A stretch of DNA of 34,326 bases from a virus, in the IMG/VR virus record IMGVR_UViG_3300042395_000305, positions 1 through 34,326 of that record, one strand, 5' to 3'. Under the pieces are notes generated by a model. It made no database searches, had not been told where the DNA came from, and worked only from the letters and a program-made list of their open reading frames with translations. Position numbers and translations under genes: made by a program. Below are positions 15,140 through 22,724 of the stretch, piece after piece (position 1 is the stretch's first letter; every line of letters begins with the position of its first letter).

Positions 15140-15388
15140 ATGGAACTCACCACAGATCAAAAGTGCATGCTCGACCGGATCAGGGCCGCGGGTACCGCTG
15201 GTTTAGTTGGGGTTACGCGTGTAAGCGCAGCGAGCCTCGTCCGAAAGGGACTCGTTAAGATGGAAGTTGTAGAGAAGAACGTCCGCGCCGACAAGTTATT
15301 CAACGCCGCCGACGGGCGCAGTCTGGTCTACACGATCCAAGGGCGCTTCCGCTTTTATACTGTCGTCCGCTACACTATCGCATCATGA
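15140..15388 (+). CDS. Small winged-helix-like protein, leaderless
   Basis: This 82-aa product has an N-terminal helical region (T-T-D-Q-K-C-M-L-D-R-I-R-A-A-G) followed by A-A-S-L-V-R-K-G-L-V (30-39) and then beta-type segments (V-Y-T-I-Q-G-R-F). This is the order seen in small winged-helix DNA-binding proteins, where a Leu-Val-x-Lys-Gly-Leu helix end precedes the wing. It is therefore a candidate transcription factor, with moderate uncertainty. The gene is less GC-rich than its neighbours (codons such as TTA, GTA, ACA). Its stop overlaps the ATG of the Mom-like gene, so both are probably expressed together from the promoter at 15105. Confidence 0.65.
   Translation: MELTTDQKCMLDRIRAAGTAGLVGVTRVSAASLVRKGLVKMEVVEKNVRADKLFNAADGRSLVYTIQGRFRFYTVVRYTIAS
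15371..15376 (+). promoter_or_regulatory. Possible internal -10 box before the Mom-like gene
   Basis: TACACT ends 8 bases before the ATG at 15385, the geometry of other leaderless starts here. No good -35 box is visible, and the site is inside the upstream coding region. TATACT at 15356-15361 is an alternative -10 box. Confidence 0.35.
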
Positions 15389-15942
15389 ACTGGGGTCTCT
15401 CGCTGGATCGGTCGCATTACCTCGGGGCCAAGGGGGCGCGGGCCCGCTTGGTGTTCGAGGCCCCCGGCTGTACAATGACTTTCTCCGGCCCGTCGTCACG
15501 TCGGCTTCCCGCGGACTGGTTCGAGCTTTCCCGATGGTGCATCACCAGCGGCGTTGGATCTCAGCATTGGGCCTCCGCCGTCGAATGGCTCCGCTCGAAC
15601 GCGCCAACGTGCACGACGGTAGTGAGCTACTCCGATCCGTCCGTCGGTCACGATGGCGCCCTGTATCGGGCCTGCAATTGGTGGTGGGCACCGACGTGGC
15701 ACGTGCTACGGCCCCCTCCCACGGGCGCGGGGACCCGCGGAGGGAAGCGCCAAGCGGCGAAACACCGATGGGTGTACCTACTGCGTCCAGACGATCGGCG
15801 CGGTGCGCTCCTAGCATTGCGCGACGCGACGCTAGCCCGACGCTACCCGTGGGCAGGGTACCAAGAGCCTACATGGCGGAGAGGCGTACCCGTGAGGTCA
15901 CGCGCCGACGCTTTCCGGATGTTCCGCGGGGTTAATCCGTGA
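15385..15942 (+). CDS. Mom-like DNA hypermodification protein (GNAT-type fold)
   Basis: This 185-aa protein resembles phage Mom-type proteins. In phage Mu, Mom converts adenine to N6-methylcarbamoyl-adenine and protects DNA from restriction. The diagnostic region is W-F-E-L-S-R-W-C (45-52), then V-V-S-Y-S-D-P-S-V-G-H-D-G-A-L-Y-R-A (79-96) ending in C-N-W-W-W, followed by a Pro-rich L-R-P-P-P-T-G segment and a basic K-R-Q-A-A-K-H-R-W-V-Y-L patch. Similarity is recognised by motif, not by alignment. It lies immediately before the terminase gene, about 730 bases after the Dam-type gene. In Mu, mom expression depends on Dam methylation of nearby GATC sites, which makes the pairing notable. Confidence 0.7.
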   Translation: MNWGLSLDRSHYLGAKGARARLVFEAPGCTMTFSGPSSRRLPADWFELSRWCITSGVGSQHWASAVEWLRSNAPTCTTVVSYSDPSVGHDGALYRACNWWWAPTWHVLRPPPTGAGTRGGKRQAAKHRWVYLLRPDDRRGALLALRDATLARRYPWAGYQEPTWRRGVPVRSRADAFRMFRGVNP

Positions 15943-17351
15943 CCCCCGAGGACCTCACGCGAGCGGCCGCGGCTTCGAGCCTCTATCGGTTCGCGCGCCT
16001 CGCGTGGAGGCACACGGAGATCCCCGGCGGGACGCCGTTCGCGGGGTCGTGGCACCTCGAGGAACTCTGTCGAGCGATCGAATCGTTCCACCGTCGCGAG
16101 CCTCGGGACCTCGTGATCAACGTCCCCCCGGCGACCGGAAAGAGCCTGTTCTCCGGGGTCTTCTACCCCGCGTGGATCTGGTCCAAGGATCCGTCGCATC
16201 GGTTCATCTACGTCTCGTATGACGCCGCGCTACTGAATAGGGACTCCGGGACCCTCGCGGGCCTCCTTCGATCGGAATGGTACCGCCGTCACTGGGGTGA
16301 CGTCCTCGCCCCCGGACCGACCGCGGTCGGGAACCTCGTGACCGTCGCCGGCGGGGGACGGTTGAATACGTCGATCCGAGGCAAAGGGACCGGATGGCAC
16401 TGTCACACTCTGGTCGTCGACGATCCGAATAAGGCGCAGGATGCCTTTGCTAGTCCGGCGAACCTTGAGTTCGCCTGGACCGCGATCAACACGACGTTCA
16501 GCAACCGGACCACGGATCCCGCGACATTCGGCCGCTTGATCATAGGCCAACGTCTCTCGTCGGACGACGTCACCGCGCGCGCCGTGGACGCCGGATGGTC
16601 GCGCCTGTCACTGCCGATGCGGTACGTCCACGATTCGGAGGCCGCGGCGTGCGATCGCCGTACCGCGGAGGGCGAGCCGCTGTTCCCCTCGCGGTTCCCG
16701 GAACCGGTTCTCGCGGAGCTCGAATCTACGTTGCGCCTCCTAGGGACATGGGAAGCGCAGTATCAGCAACGGCCCGTCCGGACCGAGGGAACCTCGTTCG
16801 ACCCCGCGTGGATCGACGTCGTCCCGAAGGACTCGATCCCCTACGCCGACGGGTCCGCGATCCAGTCGTGGGATCTGACCTTCAAGGGCAACGAAGCCTC
16901 GGACTGGATCGCGGGCCAGTGGTGGATCCGCTCGAGGGACGACCACTTTTTCATGGCGGCCCCGCCCGTGTTCCGTCGTGCCTCGTTCACGGAGACGGTC
17001 GCGACGATCGCGGAACACTCCTCGGCGTGGCCCGCCTCGAGGGTCCTCATTGAGGACAAGGCCAACGGCCCCGCATGCGAGGACGTCCTACGGGACGCCG
17101 TCGGCGGGATCGAACTCGTGAACCCCGAAGGCTCGAAGGAGGCGCGATTCGTCGGGACGACGCCGCTATGGCGATCCGGAAGAGTCCACGTGATCGACGG
17201 GCCTCACGTCGAGCGCATGCGCCGGGAGTGGCCACGCTTCCCGCGGATCGCGAGGGACGACGACATCGACGCCGCGAGCCAAGCGCTTCGCTACTTGTCG
17301 CGCGGCGCTGGTTACACGGCCCGTCTCATGGCACTCTTGGGCCGTGGCTAA
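15939..17351 (+). CDS. terL: Terminase large subunit
   Basis: This 470-aa packaging motor has an ATPase domain with Walker A P-P-A-T-G-K-S (63-69) and Walker B L-V-V-D-D-P (158-163). The RNase H-like nuclease domain has S-W-D-L-T-F (310-315), I-E-D-K-A-N-G (371-377) and D-D-D-I-D-A-A (440-446), giving Asp312, Asp373 and a C-terminal Asp cluster. The length is normal for the family. GTG at 15939 overlaps the Mom-like stop by 4 bases, and the end overlaps the portal start by 8. It opens the packaging and head block. No small terminase is found directly upstream; the partial gene at the left edge is the only candidate seen. Confidence 0.95.
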   Translation: MTPEDLTRAAAASSLYRFARLAWRHTEIPGGTPFAGSWHLEELCRAIESFHRREPRDLVINVPPATGKSLFSGVFYPAWIWSKDPSHRFIYVSYDAALLNRDSGTLAGLLRSEWYRRHWGDVLAPGPTAVGNLVTVAGGGRLNTSIRGKGTGWHCHTLVVDDPNKAQDAFASPANLEFAWTAINTTFSNRTTDPATFGRLIIGQRLSSDDVTARAVDAGWSRLSLPMRYVHDSEAAACDRRTAEGEPLFPSRFPEPVLAELESTLRLLGTWEAQYQQRPVRTEGTSFDPAWIDVVPKDSIPYADGSAIQSWDLTFKGNEASDWIAGQWWIRSRDDHFFMAAPPVFRRASFTETVATIAEHSSAWPASRVLIEDKANGPACEDVLRDAVGGIELVNPEGSKEARFVGTTPLWRSGRVHVIDGPHVERMRREWPRFPRIARDDDIDAASQALRYLSRGAGYTARLMALLGRG

Positions 17352-18720
17352 TACTCGCGCGGACGCATGGGAGAACCTCGCAACGGGCCTCGGGGGCGCG
17401 ACGGACGCCGCGTCCTCGATGACGTGGACCGGAGGATCGATCCTCGGGGAGCACGTCCTCGAATCGATCTATAACGGCGGGGGCATCGCCAGGGCGATCG
17501 TCGATTCGTTCCCCGATCACGCCCTTCGGCGCGGGTTCGGAACGGACCCCGCGACCGCGGCGGGCCTCGCCAAGGTCCGCGCCCTCGGGGCGCTCGCTCG
17601 GGCGGGGAAACTCGCGAGGCTCCACGGCGGGGCCGTGATCGTCGTGGGCACCGATGACGTTCATGTCCCCGCCTCGGAACCGATGGCGCCCGGCCCTCGG
17701 GAAGTCCGTTGGCTTCGCGTCTACGACTGCAGGTACGTCCATCGTGTCGGCGCTTGGCGCGATCTCGAGGACTGCGAGCGCTTCCGCATCCTCCGCGGAG
17801 TTCGCGGGCGCGGGGGGTTCACCGTCCACCGATCGAGGGTCCTCGTCGTCCGGGGGATCGAAACCACGGACGATGAACGCGACCGGCGCAACGGATGGGA
17901 CGTCCCCGTCCTCGAAACTTGCTGGGGCTCCCTCCGGGACTACGCCGCGGCCTGTGCTTCCGTCGGTGCACTCGTGCAACGGGCCTCCGAAGGGGTCCTC
18001 ACGATGAAGCACTTGCTGGACGCACTGTCGACCGATTCCCGTCTCGTCGCGGCGCGCGCCGCGGCCCTCCGGATGGGTCGATCCGCGGCGGGGATCACCC
18101 TGCTTGAGGAAGGTGAAACGTATCAGTACGTCTCGCCTTCGTTCGCCGGGCTCCCGGAGATCCTCGATCGGGCCATGACTCGCGTCTCGGCGGAGTCTCG
18201 GATCCCCGTGCAGATCCTCTTCGGAGACTCGCCCGGCGGACTCAATGCCACGGGCGAGGCCTCGCGCGGGACATGGGACGAAGAAGTCACCGCGTGGCGA
18301 CGCGATACGCTGGACGAGCCGCTGGCGCGCCTTCTCTCGATCGGCTGGCCCGAAGCCGTGAACGAGTGGCCCCCGATGCGGGAACCGACGGCGAAGGAAC
18401 TCGCCGAACTCCGGAAGCTCGAGGCGGACACGGACGCCGTTCGGGTCAATGCGGGCCTCGCGACCCCGGAAGAGATCCGGACCGGCGTCGCCGAACCGCC
18501 GACGACGTTCGACGATCCGATCGACGTCGCGACGGACGAAGCCGAACCGGCGATCTCCGCCCCGTCGGTGCTCGCCGTGAGAATGTCCGAGCTCGGCGCC
18601 GATCGGTGCCCTCACGGAAGGTCGAACCGTTGCCCATTGTGCGGTGTCGAGCGTGAATGGGCCGTCGAGCGGGACGCGTCCGGCGCGATCGCCTACCGCG
18701 GGACTTGGCGCGCGTCGTGA
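17344..18720 (+). CDS. Portal protein (DUF1073 family) with a C-terminal zinc ribbon
   Basis: This 458-aa protein forms the dodecameric DNA channel at the head vertex. Family features are the N-terminal I-A-R-A-I-V-D-S-F-P-D-H-A segment (about 48-60), a central R-I-P-V-Q-I-L-F-G-D-S-P-G-G-L-N-A-T-G-E block typical of DUF1073 portals, and a following acidic-helical stem with W-D-E-E-V. The last 50 residues carry C-P-H-G...C-P-L-C-G, a zinc-ribbon-like knuckle. The GTG start overlaps the terminase gene by 8 bases, which is consistent with the usual terL-portal order. Confidence 0.9.
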   Translation: MANTRADAWENLATGLGGATDAASSMTWTGGSILGEHVLESIYNGGGIARAIVDSFPDHALRRGFGTDPATAAGLAKVRALGALARAGKLARLHGGAVIVVGTDDVHVPASEPMAPGPREVRWLRVYDCRYVHRVGAWRDLEDCERFRILRGVRGRGGFTVHRSRVLVVRGIETTDDERDRRNGWDVPVLETCWGSLRDYAAACASVGALVQRASEGVLTMKHLLDALSTDSRLVAARAAALRMGRSAAGITLLEEGETYQYVSPSFAGLPEILDRAMTRVSAESRIPVQILFGDSPGGLNATGEASRGTWDEEVTAWRRDTLDEPLARLLSIGWPEAVNEWPPMREPTAKELAELRKLEADTDAVRVNAGLATPEEIRTGVAEPPTTFDDPIDVATDEAEPAISAPSVLAVRMSELGADRCPHGRSNRCPLCGVEREWAVERDASGAIAYRGTWRAS

Positions 18721-19451
18721 CCGAGCGTCGCGTCGCGGGCCTCCCGCGCCTGTTGCGGGTCTATCGTGCCTTGGTCGCTTCATGGCCCTGGCAGGATCTC
18801 GCCGATGCGTACGAATCACGGGCGGACGCCTCGGAATGGATCCGCGCGAAGGTCGCCGCGTTCCGGGCGCAAGTCGAGACCTCCGTCACCTCTCGGGGTC
18901 TCGTGACGGAGATCGATCGATCGGCCGTCGCGACCGAGCAAGGGGCCGCGTTCGACGTCGGTCGCGCCCTTCGGGAATTGGGCCTCCCGAGGCTCCCGAC
19001 GGTGGACCTTTCGGATCTCGTGACGCGGCGGAGGGTCGCGGCGTTCCGTCGGGAGAACCTGAAACTCATTCGAACCCTCGCACGGTCCGAGGTCGCCTCA
19101 CTGCGGGATCTCCTCGTGGACGCGGAGCGCCGCGGCGCGCGCGTCGAGACGGTCCGCCGTGAGATCCAGGATCGCCTCGGGGTCGCACGAAGGCACGCCG
19201 ATCTCTTGGCCCGTGATCAGACTCTCAAGCTCTCGGGGCAAGTCACGAAGGCCCGACAGACGCAGTCGGGGATCCGACGCTACAAGTGGTCCACGTCGCG
19301 GGACGAGCGCGTCCGCCCTCGACACGCGGAGCTCGACGGACAGATCTTCGAGTGGTCCGGGGACGGTCCGATCACGGACGCGAAGGGCAACAGGCACCAT
19401 CCGGGCGGCGACTTTCAGTGTCGCTGCGTCGCGATCCCCGTACTAGACTAG
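18717..19451 (+). CDS. Mu F-like minor head protein
   Basis: This 244-aa protein has the C-terminal signature of the phage Mu gpF/SPP1 gp7 head morphogenesis family. It has a basic helical region followed by R-Y-K-W-S-T-S-R-D-E-R-V-R-P-R-H (208-223), then H-P-G-G-D-F-Q-C-R-C (about 229-238) near the end. The N-terminus is helical. It probably binds the portal and helps head assembly or DNA ejection. GTG overlaps the portal stop by 4 bases. Only 4 bases separate its stop from the next ATG, and they fall within a -10-like box. Confidence 0.88.
   Translation: MTERRVAGLPRLLRVYRALVASWPWQDLADAYESRADASEWIRAKVAAFRAQVETSVTSRGLVTEIDRSAVATEQGAAFDVGRALRELGLPRLPTVDLSDLVTRRRVAAFRRENLKLIRTLARSEVASLRDLLVDAERRGARVETVRREIQDRLGVARRHADLLARDQTLKLSGQVTKARQTQSGIRRYKWSTSRDERVRPRHAELDGQIFEWSGDGPITDAKGNRHHPGGDFQCRCVAIPVLD
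19444..19449 (+). promoter_or_regulatory. Candidate leaderless -10 box before the head protease gene
   Basis: TAGACT ends exactly 6 bases before the ATG at 19456 and overlaps the stop codon of the upstream gene. No convincing -35 hexamer lies 16-18 bases upstream. AGGG is too close to the ATG for a normal Shine-Dalgarno. Confidence 0.45.
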
Positions 19452-19455
19452 GGCG

Positions 19456-20586
19456 ATGGAAGAGATCACGAGGGTCGATCGCCTCGAGCGCACCGACCAG
19501 TGGACTACGACGACGGGCGGGGGCGTCCGCCTCGAGGCGCGATCGACTCGTACGGGGGTCCTCGTCTATCGCCTCGCGGACGGCACGGAGCGCCGCGAAT
19601 ATCGCCCCCCGGAGGAAGTCCACGCGCCGGAGTCTCTCGCGACGTGGGCGGACGTCCCCGTCACCGTGGCGCACCCCGAGGACGGATCCTTGGTCACCGC
19701 GTCGACGTGGTCCGCCGAGGCCGTCGGTCATGTCTCCGGGGCAGGCGCAGTGGACCCCGAGGATCCGCGGTTCGTCCGCGTCGCAGTGGTCGTCTCGGAC
19801 GCGGACGCCGTCGGCGGGGTCCTCGCGAAGGAGATCGGCCGCGAGGTCTCGGCGGGATACCTCGCGGACTACGATCCGACCCCCGGGACGACCCCCGAGG
19901 GTGAGCCGTACGACGGGATCCAGCGGAGAATCCGCTACAATCATCTTGCCCTGTTGCGTGCGGGACAGGGCCGCGCGGGGCCCGACGTGCGGATCTTGCT
20001 CGACGCCGCGGATCCTGCCACGATCCCAGACATGACCATGATCAAGATCGACGGCCTCGAAGTCGTCCAGGGATCCGCCGAGCACGTCCGCGCGCTCGAA
20101 GCTCGCGCGGAACGTGAACGCCAGCGCGCGGATTCCCTCGAGGCGAACGCGAAGCGTGACGCGCACGTCCGCGCCTCGATGATCGCCACGCTGCGTACGA
20201 TGACCGGCGATCCGCGGCGTCTCGACGCGGCGGACCCCGCGGCCGCGGCGACGTCCACCGAGGACGTCATGGCCTCGATCCTCAAGATGGCGGCCCCTGA
20301 GTTCGACACCGCCGGCAAGAGCTCGGACTACCTCCTCGGGGCCGTCGCGATGCTCGTCGCGACGGGCGGCGCGAAGGCCCCCTCGCCTCCGGCCCCCGCG
20401 GCGGACGCGAAACCGCCCGCACCGACGCCGGACCCCGCGCGAAGCCCGTCTCAGGCGGACGTCGCGCGAGACTCGATCGAGGCACTTCGCCACGGTCCCG
20501 CACCTCGGACGGACTCCGAGGACGATCCGATCGCGGCCGCTCTTGCTGAGCGCAAGGCCCGCGCGAACAAGAAAGGGGGCGCGTGA
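19456..20586 (+). CDS. Prohead protease with scaffold region (DUF2213 family)
   Basis: This 376-aa protein is a head maturation protease fused to a scaffold-like tail. The protease domain spans about residues 1-185, with P-V-T-V-A-H-P-E (68-75), R-E-V-S-A-G-Y (129-135) and Y-N-H-L-A (161-165). His73, Ser132 and His163 are the likely catalytic triad. After residue 205 comes a charged coiled coil (E-A-R-A-E-R-E-R-Q-R-A), then a Pro/Ala-rich linker (340s) and a basic end. In-frame ATG codons at 20032 and 20038, at the domain border, could start a separate scaffold product, but neither has a visible ribosome site. The stop overlaps the next GTG. Confidence 0.87.
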   Translation: MEEITRVDRLERTDQWTTTTGGGVRLEARSTRTGVLVYRLADGTERREYRPPEEVHAPESLATWADVPVTVAHPEDGSLVTASTWSAEAVGHVSGAGAVDPEDPRFVRVAVVVSDADAVGGVLAKEIGREVSAGYLADYDPTPGTTPEGEPYDGIQRRIRYNHLALLRAGQGRAGPDVRILLDAADPATIPDMTMIKIDGLEVVQGSAEHVRALEARAERERQRADSLEANAKRDAHVRASMIATLRTMTGDPRRLDAADPAAAATSTEDVMASILKMAAPEFDTAGKSSDYLLGAVAMLVATGGAKAPSPPAPAADAKPPAPTPDPARSPSQADVARDSIEALRHGPAPRTDSEDDPIAAALAERKARANKKGGA

Positions 20587-21062
20587 TGCCCGGACAAACT
20601 GTGATCCCGTCCTCGATGGCCGTCGCCGCCGCAGGAATGCTCGAAGGCCCGATCGAATCGGCGATCACCCGCGTGATCGCGACCGCCGCGGGCGTCAACA
20701 CCGGCCGCGCGGTGCGCCGTGGAAGCGTCGCCGGGAGAACCTGCGAACTCTTCGCCGCGGACGCGGACTCGGCCCTCATCGACGGGATCGTGATCCGTCA
20801 GCCGATGCGCGAGCGTTCGACGCCGGACTTTCCGCAGAACACGGAGGTCACGCTCCTTCGGCGCGGCGCGATCTGGCTCACGTGCCCCGTCGCGATCGCT
20901 CCGGCGGACAACGCTACCTTGTCGTGGATCGTGACCGGCGGTAACGCGGGCCTCCTGACGAACGTCGTGGACGCCAACGATCGAGCGATCGGCGTTCGAT
21001 GCATCGTCGGCGCGGGGATCGGCGGGCTCGGCCTCTTCTACGTCAACCTCGGAGGAACCTGA
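20583..21062 (+). CDS. Head decoration / structural cement protein
   Basis: This 159-aa protein lies between protease and major capsid genes, where small cement proteins of the DUF2190 type normally sit. The sequence is Ala/Gly/Val-rich with repeated short strands (E-V-T-L-L-R-R-G-A-I-W-L-T-C-P-V) and a T-G-G-N-A-G-L-L-T turn, consistent with a compact beta-fold. GTG at 20583 overlaps the upstream stop and follows a purine-rich AAAGGGGG. An adjacent in-frame ATG at 20586 is equally possible and would shorten the protein by one residue. Confidence 0.75.
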   Translation: MMPGQTVIPSSMAVAAAGMLEGPIESAITRVIATAAGVNTGRAVRRGSVAGRTCELFAADADSALIDGIVIRQPMRERSTPDFPQNTEVTLLRRGAIWLTCPVAIAPADNATLSWIVTGGNAGLLTNVVDANDRAIGVRCIVGAGIGGLGLFYVNLGGT

Positions 21063-21064
21063 TC

Positions 21065-22063
21065 ATGAGCCTCGATCCGAAGATCTACACCCTGCCCCGG
21101 GCGGTCCGTGATCGCCTCGTGGCGCAGATCTACCAGACGGCGTTCCCTCGCGCGGACGCGCAAGAGAGCGTCCTTTTCTCGCGCCAGCTCGAGCAGGTGC
21201 AAGCCGAGCTCGTTCGCGACGAGTTCCCGCAGTACGTGAACCGCCGCGCGGTCCCCGTCGCCGGGGGCGTCGCTCGAGGCGCTCGCACGTACACGTGGCG
21301 TCGCATGACTCCGGTCGGCGCGGCGAAGATGCTCAGCAACTACGCGACGGACTTCCCCAACGTTTCCGTGGTCGGGACGGAGTACACGACTCCGATCCGC
21401 GACGGTGGCGGCATGTGGCTCTCCTCGCTTCAGGACATGGAGGCCGGCGACATGGCCGGCGTCTCCCTGGACGCGGAGAACGCGCGCACGGCGCTCGAGT
21501 CGATCGAGCAGCTCCGCGAGCGTACGCAGCTCCGCGGGGACGCCACGTTGGGGATCCCCGGGTTCTTGAACGACTCGAGCGTCCCCCTCGTGACCACGGG
21601 CTACACGGGGAACTGGGACGCTGGCGCGACCACGGGCGCGCAGATCATCCAGGACGTTCGCCGCTTCCAGGCGGTCATCCAAGAGCAGTCGCAAGAGCGG
21701 CACCCCCCGCCCTACGTGATGATGATCAGCCCGGCGATCGCGACGCAGATGCGCACGAAGAACGCGAGCATCTACGAGTCCATGTCAGTGATGGACTACC
21801 TCCGCGAGCGCGACGGGATCGAGTTCGTCATCACTCCGGAGTGCGCCCTCGCGGACGCCGGTTCGGACGGCCCCCGGATGGTCCTCTACCGACGCGATCC
21901 GTCGGTCGTCCGACAGATCGCCCCCGTGGACTATGAGGAGCTCGCGCCGCAACTCCAGGGCTTCTCCATGGAGCACTACTTCCGGGCGCGCTTCGGAGGG
22001 TCGGTGTGGCAACGGCCCCTTGCCGGGCTGTACATCGACGGGATCCTCGACGGCGCGAACTGA
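21065..22063 (+). CDS. Major capsid protein (DUF2184 family)
   Basis: This 332-aa HK97-fold capsid protein is recognised by order and motifs: an N-terminal helical arm (about 1-50), then a block with R-T-Y-T-W-R-R-M-T-P-V-G-A-A (74-87) and a central G-I-P-G-F-L-N (163-169). A spine helix region follows, and the C-terminus has Y-F-R-A-R-F-G-G-S-V-W-Q-R-P (303-316). ATG at 21065 is preceded by a strong Shine-Dalgarno GGAGGA (21051-21056) 8 bases upstream, fitting high expression. In-frame codons back to 20999 lie inside the cement gene and are rejected. It is followed by a strong hairpin. Confidence 0.92.
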   Translation: MSLDPKIYTLPRAVRDRLVAQIYQTAFPRADAQESVLFSRQLEQVQAELVRDEFPQYVNRRAVPVAGGVARGARTYTWRRMTPVGAAKMLSNYATDFPNVSVVGTEYTTPIRDGGGMWLSSLQDMEAGDMAGVSLDAENARTALESIEQLRERTQLRGDATLGIPGFLNDSSVPLVTTGYTGNWDAGATTGAQIIQDVRRFQAVIQEQSQERHPPPYVMMISPAIATQMRTKNASIYESMSVMDYLRERDGIEFVITPECALADAGSDGPRMVLYRRDPSVVRQIAPVDYEELAPQLQGFSMEHYFRARFGGSVWQRPLAGLYIDGILDGAN

Positions 22064-22085
22064 TCCAGCGCGCACGGACGCACTT

Positions 22086-22118
22086 GAAGGCCTCGCGGAT
22101 CGCCTCCGCGGGGCCTTC
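22086..22118 (+). terminator. Strong hairpin after the major capsid gene
   Basis: GAAGGCCTCGCGGA (22086-22099) and TCCGCGGGGCCTTC (22105-22118) form a 14-bp stem with one G-U pair and a 5-base loop. No T-tract follows; the next promoter's -10 box begins 5 bases later. It may be a partial terminator or an RNA-stabilising 3' end for capsid mRNA. Confidence 0.7.
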
Positions 22119-22122
22119 GTGC

Positions 22123-22128
22123 TACGGT
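22123..22128 (+). promoter_or_regulatory. Candidate leaderless -10 box for the neck/tail unit
   Basis: TACGGT ends 6 bases before ATG 22135. There is no Shine-Dalgarno. The -35 position falls inside the hairpin and shows no good match, so activity is less certain. Confidence 0.5.
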
Positions 22129-22134
22129 GACGGG

Positions 22135-22449
22135 ATGACTACCGACACGAAGAAGGCCGTTTACGCCGTGAACACCTCCGCTCGACTGATCTATATCGAG
22201 GGCTTCCGCATCCCCCCGCTGGCGCACGTCGAGATCAAGACGTTCACGCCGGCCCTCGCGAAGAAGTGCGAGGGTACGGGGATCGAGTTCGGCGCGGACC
22301 CCGCGGCGATCTTGGCACGCGCGAAGCGCGGCCTCTCCGACGACGATCGCGCGGCGCTCGAATCCGGCGAAGTGAAACTCTTGCCCGCCGGGGTCTCCGC
22401 GGCGATGACCTCGACTCCGCCGGCTCCCGTGGACCTCGTGCCCCGATGA
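22135..22449 (+). CDS. Hypothetical 104-aa head-neck region protein
   Basis: ATG at 22135 is chosen because of the -10 box 6 bases upstream and because an earlier in-frame start at 22006 would overlap the capsid gene. The N-terminal half is beta-like (A-V-Y-A-V-N-T-S-A-R-L-I-Y-I-E-G) and the rest is helical with a Pro-rich end. I do not recognise the family. Small proteins in this slot between capsid and DUF4054 genes are often head or neck accessories. The stop overlaps the next ATG. Confidence 0.65.
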   Translation: MTTDTKKAVYAVNTSARLIYIEGFRIPPLAHVEIKTFTPALAKKCEGTGIEFGADPAAILARAKRGLSDDDRAALESGEVKLLPAGVSAAMTSTPPAPVDLVPR

Positions 22450-22724
22450 TCTCCCGAGAGCGCTTCCTCGAGACCTACCCGGAGTTCCTCGCGGCACCCC
22501 CCGCGATGATCGATCGGGCGCTCGCGGACGCGCTCGAGCACGTCGACGCCGATACGTTCGGGACGCGCCTTGACGTCGCGCATGGCCTCGCGACGGCGCA
22601 CCTGCTCGCGTTGTCGCCGTACGCGCAAGAGGCGCGGATCGCCGGCGACGATGCGCGGACAACGTACTCCGTCCAGCTCGATCGGATGCGCGGCGTCGCC
22701 GCGATCGGGATGCGATCATGGTGA
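22446..22724 (+). CDS. Head-tail adaptor (DUF4054-like)
   Basis: This 92-aa helical protein starts with F-L-E-T-Y-P-E-F (7-14) and has A-P-P-A-M-I-D-R-A-L, then F-G-T-R-L-D-V-A-H-G-L-A-T-A-H-L-L-A-L-S. This is the pattern of the DUF4054 connector family, in which the Y-P-E-F segment and A-x-A-H-x-L helix are conserved. It is expected to bind the portal and form the first connector ring. ATG overlaps the upstream stop by 4 bases and its end overlaps the next gene by 7. Confidence 0.8.
   Translation: MISRERFLETYPEFLAAPPAMIDRALADALEHVDADTFGTRLDVAHGLATAHLLALSPYAQEARIAGDDARTTYSVQLDRMRGVAAIGMRSW

Noticed and set aside
15356-15361. TATACT as the -10 box for the Mom-like gene
   Set aside because: Good hexamer but no -35 match 16-18 bases upstream and not at the 6-8 base spacing of other starts; the gene is probably co-expressed from 15105.
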